From positions 1-64,000 of the forward strand of contig USHN01000006.1 of assembly GCA_900554515.1 (NCBI GenBank): DNA of 64,000 bases, written 5' to 3'. This stretch comes from an uncultured Acidaminococcus sp. Its GTDB lineage: Bacteria > Bacillota > Negativicutes > Acidaminococcales > Acidaminococcaceae. The stretch's first letter is position 1; each line of letters opens with the position of its first letter. The notes beneath the pieces were generated by a model. The model was given only the letters and a program-made list of their open reading frames with translations. It made no database searches and was not told the DNA's origin. Shown here in pieces: positions 8,816 through 18,493 of this stretch. A program made the translations under genes and the position numbers.

Positions 8816-9071
8816 CAAGCGTTAATTCCTTTCCATCCAGATCATCAAAATCGACATTTAACGCTTGAATTTCGGACTGTTCGCTGTTGTCCATGTAGGT
8901 GCAATGTGCATTAAGATATTCAAGCAAGTTTAAGTTATCGCTTTTAGCAATCGCTTTTAAAGCCGCGTCTCTCAAAAATTGCGAAAAAGATACTCCGCAT
9001 TTTTTAGCATACTCGTTAATAGTTTCATACGCTGTGATAGGCATTGTGATATTTTTTCTAACGGTCTCCAT
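8796..9071 (-). CDS. Antitoxin with ribbon-helix-helix-like N-terminus
   Basis: A 91-residue protein upstream of and overlapping the toxin gene. Residues 1-45 (METVRKNITMPITAYETI and following) look like a CopG/RelB-type ribbon-helix-helix DNA-binding unit. The acidic C-terminal part (about residues 60-91, rich in Asp and Glu, ending DELLQS) would wrap the basic toxin. Such antitoxins usually repress their own promoter. A promoter with good -35 and -10 lies directly upstream and contains a repeated TGTGTA/ATGTGTA pattern that could be the operator. Confidence 0.8.
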   Translation of the reverse strand: METVRKNITMPITAYETINEYAKKCGVSFSQFLRDAALKAIAKSDNLNLLEYLNAHCTYMDNSEQSEIQALNVDFDDLDGKELTLDELLQS

Positions 9072-9093
9072 GAGATCATCTCCCTAAATACAT

Positions 9094-9121
9094 ATTATAC
9101 ACATTACACACATTTACTCAA
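9094..9121 (-). promoter_or_regulatory. Promoter of the toxin-antitoxin operon
   Basis: On the minus strand, TTGAGT (9121-9116), a 16-base spacer and a perfect TATAAT (9099-9094). The spacer carries two close copies of ATGTGT, a possible site for the ribbon-helix-helix antitoxin. Confidence 0.7.
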
Positions 9122-9129
9122 TTTGTTTT

Positions 9130-9248
9130 TGTTAGCAGAGTACCTACGTATGGAGACGGGCGCAACCAATCCACAGGTAAGAACGCTACTAAAAATATTA
9201 TCCCCGCTCGGTAAAACGCTTGCCATAGTACCGATGGGCAACCGCTGA
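9130..9248 (+). pseudogene. C-terminal stub of an HTH (XRE/HigA-like) antitoxin
   Basis: The frame ending at 9248 contains METGATNPQVRTLLKILSP then LGKTLAIVPMGNR. This is the usual C-terminal third of small XRE-type antitoxins, in which the last DNA-binding helix is followed by an LGK-LAIVP strand. There is no matching N-terminal half; upstream is the other antitoxin's promoter. The stub runs directly into the phage gene, so a recombination joint probably lies between about 9240 and 9290. Family recognised from the short motif only. Confidence 0.5.
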
Positions 9249-9282
9249 CCGGGTAGCACCGGGAGTAGACCGTTCGGATCCT

Positions 9283-12200
9283 GTGGAGTTTGGCAAGTAC
9301 TTAAACGAGCATTACCCGATACTTAAAAATGCAACGCCTACGGAGTTTAAGATTGCCCTCTTAAATGCAACGGATGTACAAGCCATACAGGGAGTAGGGG
9401 CTAATCTGGTACTGGCAAAAGACTTGTGGGCCATTGGCGCAGAACGAAGCGACATTGCTAATCAGGCCTTGCTACCTGATATTAGTACAGAAGCCCATGA
9501 AATCCTAGAATACGTCAATGATTATCCCCGTTCCCCGAAAGCGTTAGTTCGTTTCTTTAATGAAATGGCTGAAGTGATTAACGGTATGGGCAATCCCTTA
9601 GAGGATGAAACGGCAATGTTCCGGGACGAAGGGCCGCAACCTAGCGATGTTACGGCAAAAAATGTAATCGATATTGCTGACAAAAACGCAAGAGGGGGAA
9701 ACCAAGGTGTTTTACGGACGGAGAATGAGAGCAAAACGGAGAGCGGCACGGATAATGGGTATCAAGATTCCAACACCAAACCTGAACCAGTTAAGCCATC
9801 AGAAGGTAAAGACAGTATCGAGTCTGTACAGCCTGACACCAGAGAAAGAGCGGTATCTGCAAAAGGTACTGGACAACTACAAGAGGACGCACTACGGGAA
9901 ACTGGTAAAACAGTAGAAACCAAGCAAGAACAACAAGCAGAAAAACGATATGCCCAATCTGACATAGCCATAGAACAGAACATTTCTAATGGCACAAATG
10001 CAATGCGTGAGGTTATCGCAAAGCACAAAGACGTTAGAAACGCAATGTACAGAAACGGCATTGGTAGCATTGACTTCTTATGGGGCAAAGAAGGGGAGGG
10101 AAGAACTTCAAAAAAGGCTATGGAGTCTCTCACATTATTGCTAAACGCAATGCAGAAAACGGAAAGGGCATTGAAACCGCTTACAAGCTGATAGAAGTTC
10201 TTGCAAAAGGAACTGATATGGAAACCCAACATGCGCTACATGATCAAGGTGAATACCGTCTAAAGGTGCATTACGACGGATATACTGCAATATTAAGTTC
10301 TGCTACACAAGCTAGGAATACGTGGCTGTTAACTGGTTGGGAAGATGGAGACATAAAAAAAGAAGGATCCCCCATGAGTGCTAGTGGAGAGGTTTACGAC
10401 TCTTCCACAGCTACTGCCACTATGCCTACGCTTACTCGTCATAGTGGAGACATTGGAGATTCTTCTACTTTTAGTATAGCAGATTCTAAAAATAATTCCA
10501 GCACTGAAAAAACTAGCAAGGCAACGAATAAAACGACGCAACAAAAGAAAGAGCAGAAAAACAAGCAGGCACAGAAGGAATCCGCAGAGGAAAAGACAAT
10601 TACACAAGGACTGTCACCAGAAGGGTATAACGTGTATGTTAAGACACGGGATACCCTTTTAGAGTCCCCGTCTGACGGTGTACGTGAAGCCGCTCCTTAT
10701 AGTGCTGTACTATTTGCACGTATGTGTGAAAGACAAGCGGAAGAATGGACTAGACAAGGCAAGAAAACTACGGCGGAAGATGTAGCAAAGTCTGTCAAAA
10801 TTCGCCCGGACGCAACGCAGAATGACGCAGTAAGCGGTGAATCTTTTGATCAACCCATGACCAGAGAAAACAAACGCTATGTATTGACCAAAGCGGGCAA
10901 CTTGAATTTTGGTGAAATTCCCTCTCTAAAGGCAGATAACGGCACTATTATTAAAGGTGCGCCTATTCGGTTACAAGTCGGCTTTCAAGTTGGTAGCTCC
11001 AAGATTGGTGCAGGCTATGCCCACTTGTTAAAACACGGCGGCATTGTAAAGAAAATGGGCGGTGTAGAAGCCGTAGTAAACCATGTTCTGGACAATTTGG
11101 ACTCTGTAATATCAAAAGATAAACGACTGGAATTGCGGAGTAAATACAAGAATGGCGGTGTGGCACTTATTCTTGACTTAGAAAACGATAAGTCAACAGG
11201 AGATGACTACTACACTATAGTAACCATTACTCCTCAAGAACGTTCGCAGATTGAAAAGAGCGCAAAAAAAGCACTTACCTTTGATGGGCGACAAACTCCA
11301 TCGGCTGTATCCAGCTACAGCGCCAAGGGCACCGGGGCCAACGCAAAGGCTGGAGGGCACACCGGATTGATGTCTGGTAATAAGGTAAGTGCTTTTGGTA
11401 CCGTAAGTTTAGCAGGTGCCAAACGTTTTGTCAAGCGTTTTACCTATAATCAAATGGCAGGAGAACACGCCCGATATGCGCCTAGAAAAAAATTGGCATT
11501 AGCAAAGGCCATGAAAGCACAGGCCAAAAGTAAAAGGGAAATTTGGGAAGCTACAGGTTGGACGGTTGGCAATGACAACAGGTGGCGATTTGAAATACCT
11601 GACGATATTAGCAAAATTCGTGATGAAATCAATAAGCCCGGCACGTACCGGTTGCCCAAGATTTACGATAATAAACGGTTGTATACTGCTTATCCTGCGT
11701 TAAAAAATACTCTTGTCGTGATATTTGACGGTGAAAAATTAGGGGACTGGGGGAAAAATACAGGCGGTTGGTTTGATCCTGTAGACAACGAAATTTTTCT
11801 TATCAACCATAAAGAACGGGGAGAAACGACAATAAAAACTTCCCTTATTCATGAGATACAGCACTGGATCCAGAAAATGGAGAAGTTTGCTGTTGGGGGG
11901 TCGCCCGACAATATACGAGAAAAACTGGCTATTAGTAGCAACTCACAAAAAAATGCTGTAAAGAACGTACTGAAAGAATATCATTGGGGGCCATTTACAG
12001 AACTGCAAAAACTGTTTGACACGCAACAAAAACTAGAAAACTTTATGCTTTTCTCAGACGGTTTAAACGGGAGCGAGTATACACGCTTGCGAGCGGAGTA
12101 TGATAAACAGCGTAAAAAGATAGGGATTCCCCCAAAGGTTATTGATGTTTTACTGGGAAATCTTCATGCCGCTAAGAATTTGGAGAAAGCCGCAACAGAA

Positions 12201-15200
12201 GGTGATACATGGGAATCGTATAGAAGGTTAGCCGGAGAGCAGGAAGCGAGGGAAACTGAAAAAAGAAGTTTGGTAAAAGATAAATCAACACTTCAAATGC
12301 CAACGGTGCATGATCCTAATGCGTTAGTGGTCTACAGCCAGACTGCCTACCATGGTTTCCCATACCAGTTTGACAAGTTCGATCTGGGCGCAATTGGAAA
12401 AGGTGAAGGAAACCAAGTACACGGCTGGGGCCTGTATTTTGCTAAGGACAAAAAACTATCCGAAGCATATAAAGATGTTCTAGGATATAAGGGAAACAAC
12501 GTAGACCTTGACGGTAAAATTTATACCCAAAATGAAGATGGTACATTTACAGCAGATGGTCAAAACGTAGAAGAAGGAAGCCCGTTAGAGTATGCCCTTA
12601 CACAGCTTTTAAATGACAAAGGCCAAAAGGAACTAGCAGTAGAAACATTGCGGAAAGAAGCGGCCCGCCGTGCTGACAGCAAGAACGAATCAGTACAAAA
12701 GCAGAACAAAGCGTTTTTACAGGCGGCTGATCTGATTGAAAACAGTAACCATGCTGACGCTTTTACTGGTGGCAAGCTGTATGAAGTAGATATCCCAAAC
12801 AACAAGTACCTTTTAGACGAACAAAAACGATTCTGGGGACAATCAAAATTTGTACAAAAGAATTTAGTTAAAGCGATTGAAGAACTGCCAGCGGACAAAC
12901 AAGCTGTATTTATCAAGAGGTTTGCTAATTTAAGTGATTATACGAACGAACGTGCCCATGCCGAAGGAAAGCTGAGTACTCTTAGCAGTGCCGTTAGTGC
13001 AATAGAAAATATCCCGAAATGGGAAAGTTCCGCTCCGTTTGTTAAGGACAGGGACAAATTAGCCCTTCAAAGAGCAGGATTTACTGAGACTCAAATTAAT
13101 AAGTTTGAACACAGCGAAACTGCCAGAGAAAAAACCATTGACGAACTGCAACCTAGGATTGACGAAGCCAAGAAAGCGGCGGGAATTGTAGCCCGGAAAG
13201 CGAAAGAAACTCTAAATAGCAAGATTGATAAATTGCGGCAGGAAATCCCGCAATTACTTAATCGTGGTGATAATAGCGGGGAACGGATTTATAACGATTT
13301 AACGATGGCTTTTAGTGATGAGAAAGGACATGGTGGTGAAAGAAAAGCCTCTGAATGGTTAAATCAGCACGGCATAAAAGGTATAACATACGACGGACTA
13401 CATGACGGACGCTGTTTTGTTGTCTTTGACGACAAGGCAATTTCTATCATCGAACGCTACAATCAAGCCGTAACCAATGCTTATATAAATGAAAATACAA
13501 AAATCCCTGTATTCGATGTAACCAATCTCGAAAAGATTAATCCCAACGATTCCAAGGCAAAAGCCGAGATCGCAAAACGGTTGATCGGTGAGAAGTTCTC
13601 TATTGTGGGGAGCAACGCAGAAGGTATTGTTGCGTCTATGAAAGACGGAAAGCACATTGTCGGTTCGTCTAACAATCTTAAAAGGAAGAGCGGAACTCGA
13701 TTAAAAGCACTGTCGATAGTTGACCAACTACTAAACAACGCAGTCTATGTTGAAAAACACGATGACAAAAACCACAAAACAAAGACAAAGTATATAGAAC
13801 TCTATGCGGCAGTACGCAACGGGGATAACATCTCAAGGATTCGTATCGTAGCAAAAGAGGGAAAACCACAGTCTGGGGAATATGAAATTGGAACGGCACA
13901 ATTTTATGATTTTATAAAAGAAAATACAGTCCCGCAACAAAGTCCTGTTGGACTTCATAAACGCGGAACTGTATCCACTATTACTCTATCAGAACTGCTT
14001 GACGGTGTCAAGGATAAAGACGGAAAACCTTATGTTACAAACGGGCATTTAAACTATGCACCGGGTGTACACGCCATTATAGATGGTAAGGTTAAAACGT
14101 TGCTAGCATTGGATCCGAGCGGCGCACCTATTTACACGCACGGACAAGATGGTTCTACTGTCCGAGGGCAGACCGCCTTTATTGGGCAGAATTCCATTAT
14201 TTCAGCTTTCCAAGCGGCGGATCAGTCTACCTTTGTACACGAAGCAGGGCATTGGTACTTAAAGAACATGCAGGAGCTGGCGCAAAATAAAAATGCGTCT
14301 GCACAGTTTAAAAAGGATTTTCTGACCATTCAACAATGGTTCGGTAACAACGGCATTGAAGATGAGATCACAACGCCTATGCACGAGAAATTCGCACGTG
14401 GCTTTGAGTCTTATCTAAGAAGCGGGAAATCCCCTGTACCGCAACTCAAGCGGGTATTCGCACGGTTCAAGAAATGGTTGAAGGATATTTACCAAGACTT
14501 GAGACAACTAGGATTCAGCAAGGGTGCTAGGTTATCCAGCGCAGTAAGAAATGTTATGGATAGAATGATTGCGACGCAGGACGAACTGGACGAGAGTAAC
14601 AAGGACGCACAGACCACTACAAAAGCGACTAAGGAAAACGTCACCGAAAAAGTCACAGCAAAAGATAAAGAAACCAAGGCACACTACAGCGTTACAGAAG
14701 CCGAAGAGGAAGGTACAAAGAAAGCGTTTTTAAGCGGGGAAGAAAAACTGCAACGTGATATAGCGGCGTGGAGTAATACCGTTGACGATTTAAATAATCA
14801 AAAAGGTATTATTGACGTTATGACTACACCGTTAGTTATGTCTTATGCAAAAGCGGCTCAACTTCCTGTAAAAATTTCCGCAGGTAAACTAACTTTTCTG
14901 ATGAAAAAACATCCAGAAATGACAACCGATATAGTTAAACAAATTCCACAAGGATTTGCAGATCCGCTAGTACTTGCGCCATCAAATATTCATCCGGGAC
15001 GTGTAGTTGTCGTGTTAGATTTGAAAGGTGCTAACGGTGGGAATGTTGTTCTACCGTTGGAGTTAAGCGCAGGATTACCAGGCGGATATGAAGCAAACAT
15101 TATTACTAGTGCTTACAGCAAAACAAAAAGTGATAAATGGACAGAGAGGACAGGCTGGTATAAAAAACTCTTTGAAGGAGCGGAAGAATCTTTCCCCGAA

Positions 15201-15563
15201 AATAAGCGGAGTTTGTACTATGTAAACGAACAAAAAGTCACTAGCTGGTATTCTCATAGCCGGCTCCAATTGCCATCACGAGAATACCACACTAGTGACT
15301 TCTTTGAAACTAGTATACCAAATGGGAAAGATTTAGGCAAGCTAAAAGCTGAAAATAACGCTTTGTATCAAGCACAAGCCCCGTCAAGTTGGCAACAAGA
15401 CACTGACCTTGCACGCAGTGTAGATAACCTCAAGGCCGAAGTTCGAGAAGCGTTCCCGGGTGCAAAGATAACTGATGACGGTAAAAACCAACTGAGAATT
15501 GAAACGGGTAGCAGTGCTATCACGGTCAATATCAAAGACAAGATCCTTGTATCTGAACTATAA
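9283..15563 (+). pseudogene. Phage/ICE polyvalent effector protein (nuclease, protease, ART, MuF-C), frameshifted
   Basis: One giant reading frame of about 2,090 codons interrupted once. The frame 9283-10098 continues from about 10098 in another frame to 15563; adding one G in GAGGGAAG (10096-10102) restores the barnase/colicin-E5-like motif. Recognisable regions in order: a colicin E5/barnase-like nuclease (10050-10340, FLWGKEG, KNFKKGYGVSHI, WLLTGW); a second BECR-like domain (10860-11270); a metallopeptidase with HEIQH (11850-11864); an ADP-ribosyltransferase (12340-13450, AYHGFP, HGWGLYFAKD); an LPD-type linker domain (13500-13960); a zincin with FVHEAGHWY (14232-14257); and a phage MuF C-terminal domain (14760-15350). 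Such proteins are injected or transferred with phage or conjugative DNA to counter host defence. The 5' end is open up to 9229 and probably truncated. Codon use is visibly AT-richer than the flanks. As read, the large downstream piece could still be translated from an internal start. Confidence 0.75.
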
Positions 15564-15628
15564 CGGATGTTTTGCGGCCAGATATCTAAACACACTCAAT
15601 TTTTTTTAAAAGTGGTCTTGACATAGGG

Positions 15629-15684
15629 CTCATTATATGAGTTATAGGCCTAGAAACACGAAAATTTACTGCATATTTACTGCA
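15629..15684. repeat. Operator-like palindrome and tandem 10-mers at the island's right edge
   Basis: CTCAT-TAT-ATGAG (15629-15641) is a perfect 5-bp inverted repeat lying 5 bases downstream of a TTGACA (15618-15623). Next comes the 10-mer ATTTACTGCA twice in tandem (15664-15673 and 15675-15684). Tandem 10-mers of this kind resemble integrase arm sites, and the palindrome resembles a phage operator, but no integrase or repressor gene survives here. The rest of 15564-15780 shows no gene. Confidence 0.4.
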
Positions 15685-15780
15685 AAGAATATACTCTGCC
15701 AAGAAAAATAGCACGGGTGTAAAAACTCACGAAGGCCAAAAGCCGCATGTACAGTGCATTTTAAAAACTTTAAATAAAGC

Positions 15781-15809
15781 CTGAAAGTCTATGCCGTATA
15801 TGGTATAAT
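15781..15809 (+). promoter_or_regulatory. Promoter of the tsaE-ligA operon
   Basis: Extended -10 TGGTATAAT (TATAAT 15804-15809) with a weak -35 CTGAAA 17 bases upstream (15781-15786), about 38 bases before the start codon. The TGGTATAAT form recurs upstream of ptsH and the response regulator in this window. Confidence 0.7.
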
Positions 15810-15846
15810 AACATACTGCAAACGGTACGGAACGGATGGTGAGGAC

Positions 15847-16338
15847 ATGGTGTCATTTGTTTGTGCGGAGGTACGTGACACAGAGCGGCTGGGCAGGATA
15901 CTAGGACAATTCTGCCAGGATGGGGATGTGATTCTTCTGGATGGGGACCTGGGAACAGGAAAGACCTGCCTTGTGACTGCGGCAGCGGATGCTATGGGGG
16001 TTCCCGCAGGAGAAGTTACGTCGCCTACCTTTTCTCTTATGAACGTGTATCACGGTACCCGGTACAATATCAAACATTTTGACTTATACAGGATCAGTTG
16101 GCCGGAAGAGCTGGAAGATATTGGCTTTGAAGAATACTGCGGCGGGGACGGGGTCACCTTTGTGGAATGGGCAGGCCTTTTTCCGGACATGATGCCGCTG
16201 GAAGCGCTGCAAGTGCAGTTATCACGGGACAACGAGGGACGAAAAGCAGAAATCACAGCTCACGGCACCCGGTATGAACAATTACTCCAGGATATACAGG
16301 CAGCTTGGAACGCTGATAAGGAAGGGATACCATGCTAA
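15847..16338 (+). CDS. tsaE: tRNA t6A modification ATPase TsaE
   Basis: ATPase of the TsaB-TsaD-TsaE complex that makes N6-threonylcarbamoyladenosine (t6A37) in ANN-decoding tRNAs. The 163 residues carry the P-loop GDLGTGKT (34-41), the TSPTFSL motif near 58 and HFDLYR near 77, all hallmarks of the family. The gene overlaps tsaB by 7 bases, so the two are translationally coupled at the head of a six-gene operon. This is a typical Firmicute arrangement. Confidence 0.96.
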   Translation: MVSFVCAEVRDTERLGRILGQFCQDGDVILLDGDLGTGKTCLVTAAADAMGVPAGEVTSPTFSLMNVYHGTRYNIKHFDLYRISWPEELEDIGFEEYCGGDGVTFVEWAGLFPDMMPLEALQVQLSRDNEGRKAEITAHGTRYEQLLQDIQAAWNADKEGIPC

Positions 16339-17027
16339 CGATAGGGATTGATACAGCAACACGGGTTTGCTCGGTGGCAGTTGTCGACGAAGGAAAAGTG
16401 CTGGCAAGCCTGGATGTCAATGTAGGGCTGACACATTCCGAGGGACTGGTTCCTCAGCTGGAAACCCTGCTCACCATGGCCCGTGTGGATAAAAAAGCGG
16501 TGCAGCTCATTGCCGTCAGCAGGGGCCCCGGTTCCTTTACAGGGCTGCGCATCGGAATGGCAACAGCGGAGGCCCTTGCTTATAGTTTGGATGTTCCCCT
16601 TCAGGCGGTAGATACCTTACAAGCGATAGCCTGTAATCTCCCGGTGCAGGGCGTGCGGCTTATTCCTGTACTGGATGCCCAAAAAGGGAATTTGTATGTA
16701 GGACAGTACGCTTGGGATGGCCAAAAAATTATAGAAACCGCACCGGTTTCTATCGTTCTTGCCAGTGATCTGGAACAAGAACTGGCAAAAGATCCAATCC
16801 CGGCAGTCATTCTGGGGGAATGTAAGCGTCTTACTCTCAGCGGCAATACTACTGTAACCTTGGCGCCTTTGGCGGCACGTCTGCCCCGGGCATCGTCTGT
16901 AGCCATTTTGGGGGAAGCCAGTTATAAACCAGGACCGGTGCATGCCTATTTTGGATTGGAACCTTTTTATATCCGTCGCAGTGAGGCAGAGGAACTATGG
17001 GAAAAACGGCAGAAAAAACAATCGTAA
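16332..17027 (+). CDS. tsaB: tRNA t6A modification scaffold protein TsaB
   Basis: Non-catalytic ASKHA-fold partner that dimerises with TsaD. The 231 residues begin with the ASKHA phosphate-binding strand LTIGIDTATRVCSVAVVD and contain SRGPGSFTGLRIGMATA (near 58-73), a diagnostic TsaB segment. The gene overlaps tsaE upstream and rimI downstream by 31 bases, keeping complex partners and the acetyltransferase on one message. Confidence 0.95.
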   Translation: MLTIGIDTATRVCSVAVVDEGKVLASLDVNVGLTHSEGLVPQLETLLTMARVDKKAVQLIAVSRGPGSFTGLRIGMATAEALAYSLDVPLQAVDTLQAIACNLPVQGVRLIPVLDAQKGNLYVGQYAWDGQKIIETAPVSIVLASDLEQELAKDPIPAVILGECKRLTLSGNTTVTLAPLAARLPRASSVAILGEASYKPGPVHAYFGLEPFYIRRSEAEELWEKRQKKQS

Positions 17028-17470
17028 GAAAATTGCAGTCAGAGGATCTGCCCTGGCTGTTAACCATGGATGCCGCCGCTTTTTCAGAAGCATGGACAAA
17101 AGATGCCTGGATGGAGGAACTATCTGGCCGTTTTAGTCACTATATCGCACTGGAACAAAACGGTGTGCCTGTAGCCTATGGCGGATTTTGGCTGGTGGTC
17201 GGAGAAGCACAGGTCATGCGCCTTGCGGTAGCGCCTGCTTATCAGGGGCAAGGCTTGGGGCTTTTTTTAGTAGAAACCCTGATAAAAACGGCACGCTCCC
17301 TGCAGGCAGAGGAGATGACCTTGGAAGTAAGGAATGGCAATGTACCAGCCCGGCGAACCTACCAACATCTGGGATTTACTGTCTGTGGACGGCGCCCCCA
17401 ATATTACAAGGATAATGGGGAAGATGCTATCTTGATGCGTCTTGCCTTGACGATAGAGGAAAAGAAATGA
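16997..17470 (+). CDS. rimI: Ribosomal protein S18 alanine N-acetyltransferase
   Basis: GNAT-fold acetyltransferase that acetylates the N-terminal alanine of ribosomal protein S18. In 157 residues it shows the acetyl-CoA motif VAPAYQGQGLGLFLVETL (near 75-92) and the C-terminal EVRNGNVPARRTYQHLGF. It lies between tsaB and tsaD, its standard position in this operon, and its last four bases form an ATGA overlap with tsaD. The ATG at 16997 sits inside tsaB. Confidence 0.94.
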   Translation: MGKTAEKTIVRKLQSEDLPWLLTMDAAAFSEAWTKDAWMEELSGRFSHYIALEQNGVPVAYGGFWLVVGEAQVMRLAVAPAYQGQGLGLFLVETLIKTARSLQAEEMTLEVRNGNVPARRTYQHLGFTVCGRRPQYYKDNGEDAILMRLALTIEEKK

Positions 17471-18486
17471 ATGAGAAAACAGTAACTATTTTGGGGATAG
17501 AAAGTAGCTGTGATGAAACTGCCGCTGCTGTAGTACAAAATGGGCGGCAAGTCCTATCTAATGTGGTTTCCAGCCAGATCCTGGTGCACCGTAAATTTGG
17601 CGGCGTGGTACCGGAGATTGCGTCCCGGAAACATATTGAGCATGTGCTGCCAGTGATTGATAAGGCTCTGCAGGAAGCACAAGTGTCATTACAGGACTTG
17701 GATGCTATTGCTGTGACCTACGGGCCGGGACTGGTGGGAGCACTTTTGGTAGGGCTTTCTGCGGCGAAAGGACTGGCACTGGGAACGGGCAAACCTCTTA
17801 TCGGCGTAAACCATCTGGAGGGGCATGTGTTTGCCAATTTTCTGGCGGATCCGGATTTACAGCCTCCTTTTTTGGCGTTGGTGGTTAGCGGGGGCCATAC
17901 TTCTTTGCTGGTGGTGAAAGATTACAATACCTTTCACTTGCTGGGGCAGACCCGGGATGATGCGGCAGGGGAAGCTTTCGACAAAATCGCCAGGTTTATG
18001 GGACTGCCTTATCCTGGAGGTCCGGAAATTGAACGTCTGGCACTTGTTGGAGATCCCCAGGCTATTGCCTTCCCCCGGGCTCGGTTGCAGGATACCAATG
18101 ATTTCAGCTTCAGCGGCCTAAAAAGTGCCGTGATTAATTATATGCACCAGTTAGAGCAGAATAAGACGCCGTATAAACGGGAAGACGTGGCGGCTTCTTT
18201 CCAGGAAGCCATTGTGGATGTACTGGTCAAACGCAGCCAGGAAGCGTTAAAGGCGACGGGGCTGAAAAAAATCGTTCTGGCGGGCGGCGTTTCTGCCAAC
18301 CGGCATTTGCAGCAAAAATTGGCGGAAGGTGCCCGCAGTGCGGGCGCAGAGCTGGTACATCCCACGGCGATTTTGTGTACGGACAATGCTGTCATGATCG
18401 GGGTGCGGGGCTACTATCAATATTTGCACAAAGATTTTGCGTCTTTGGATCTTAATGCGGATCCCGGATTGAAACTAGGAGAATAA
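17467..18486 (+). CDS. tsaD: tRNA threonylcarbamoyltransferase TsaD
   Basis: Catalytic subunit that transfers threonylcarbamoyl from TC-AMP to A37 of tRNA. It has 339 residues, the family length. The ASKHA start ILGIESSCDETAAAVV is followed by NHLEGHVFANF (the two metal-binding histidines, near 115-124), VSGGHTSL and the C-terminal GGVSANRHLQ. It is joined to rimI by an ATGA overlap. Confidence 0.97.
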   Translation: MNEKTVTILGIESSCDETAAAVVQNGRQVLSNVVSSQILVHRKFGGVVPEIASRKHIEHVLPVIDKALQEAQVSLQDLDAIAVTYGPGLVGALLVGLSAAKGLALGTGKPLIGVNHLEGHVFANFLADPDLQPPFLALVVSGGHTSLLVVKDYNTFHLLGQTRDDAAGEAFDKIARFMGLPYPGGPEIERLALVGDPQAIAFPRARLQDTNDFSFSGLKSAVINYMHQLEQNKTPYKREDVAASFQEAIVDVLVKRSQEALKATGLKKIVLAGGVSANRHLQQKLAEGARSAGAELVHPTAILCTDNAVMIGVRGYYQYLHKDFASLDLNADPGLKLGE

Positions 18487-18493
18487 AAGCGGT

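Noticed and set aside
9283..10191. Separate 302-residue gene
   Set aside because: Its last 30 residues are out-of-frame translation; the frame continues after a one-base shift into the nuclease motif, so it is the front part of the larger gene.
15618..15646. Promoter TTGACA...GTTATA downstream of the phage gene
   Set aside because: The -10 match is poor and a better extended -10 promoter for tsaE lies at 15804; kept only as context for the palindrome.
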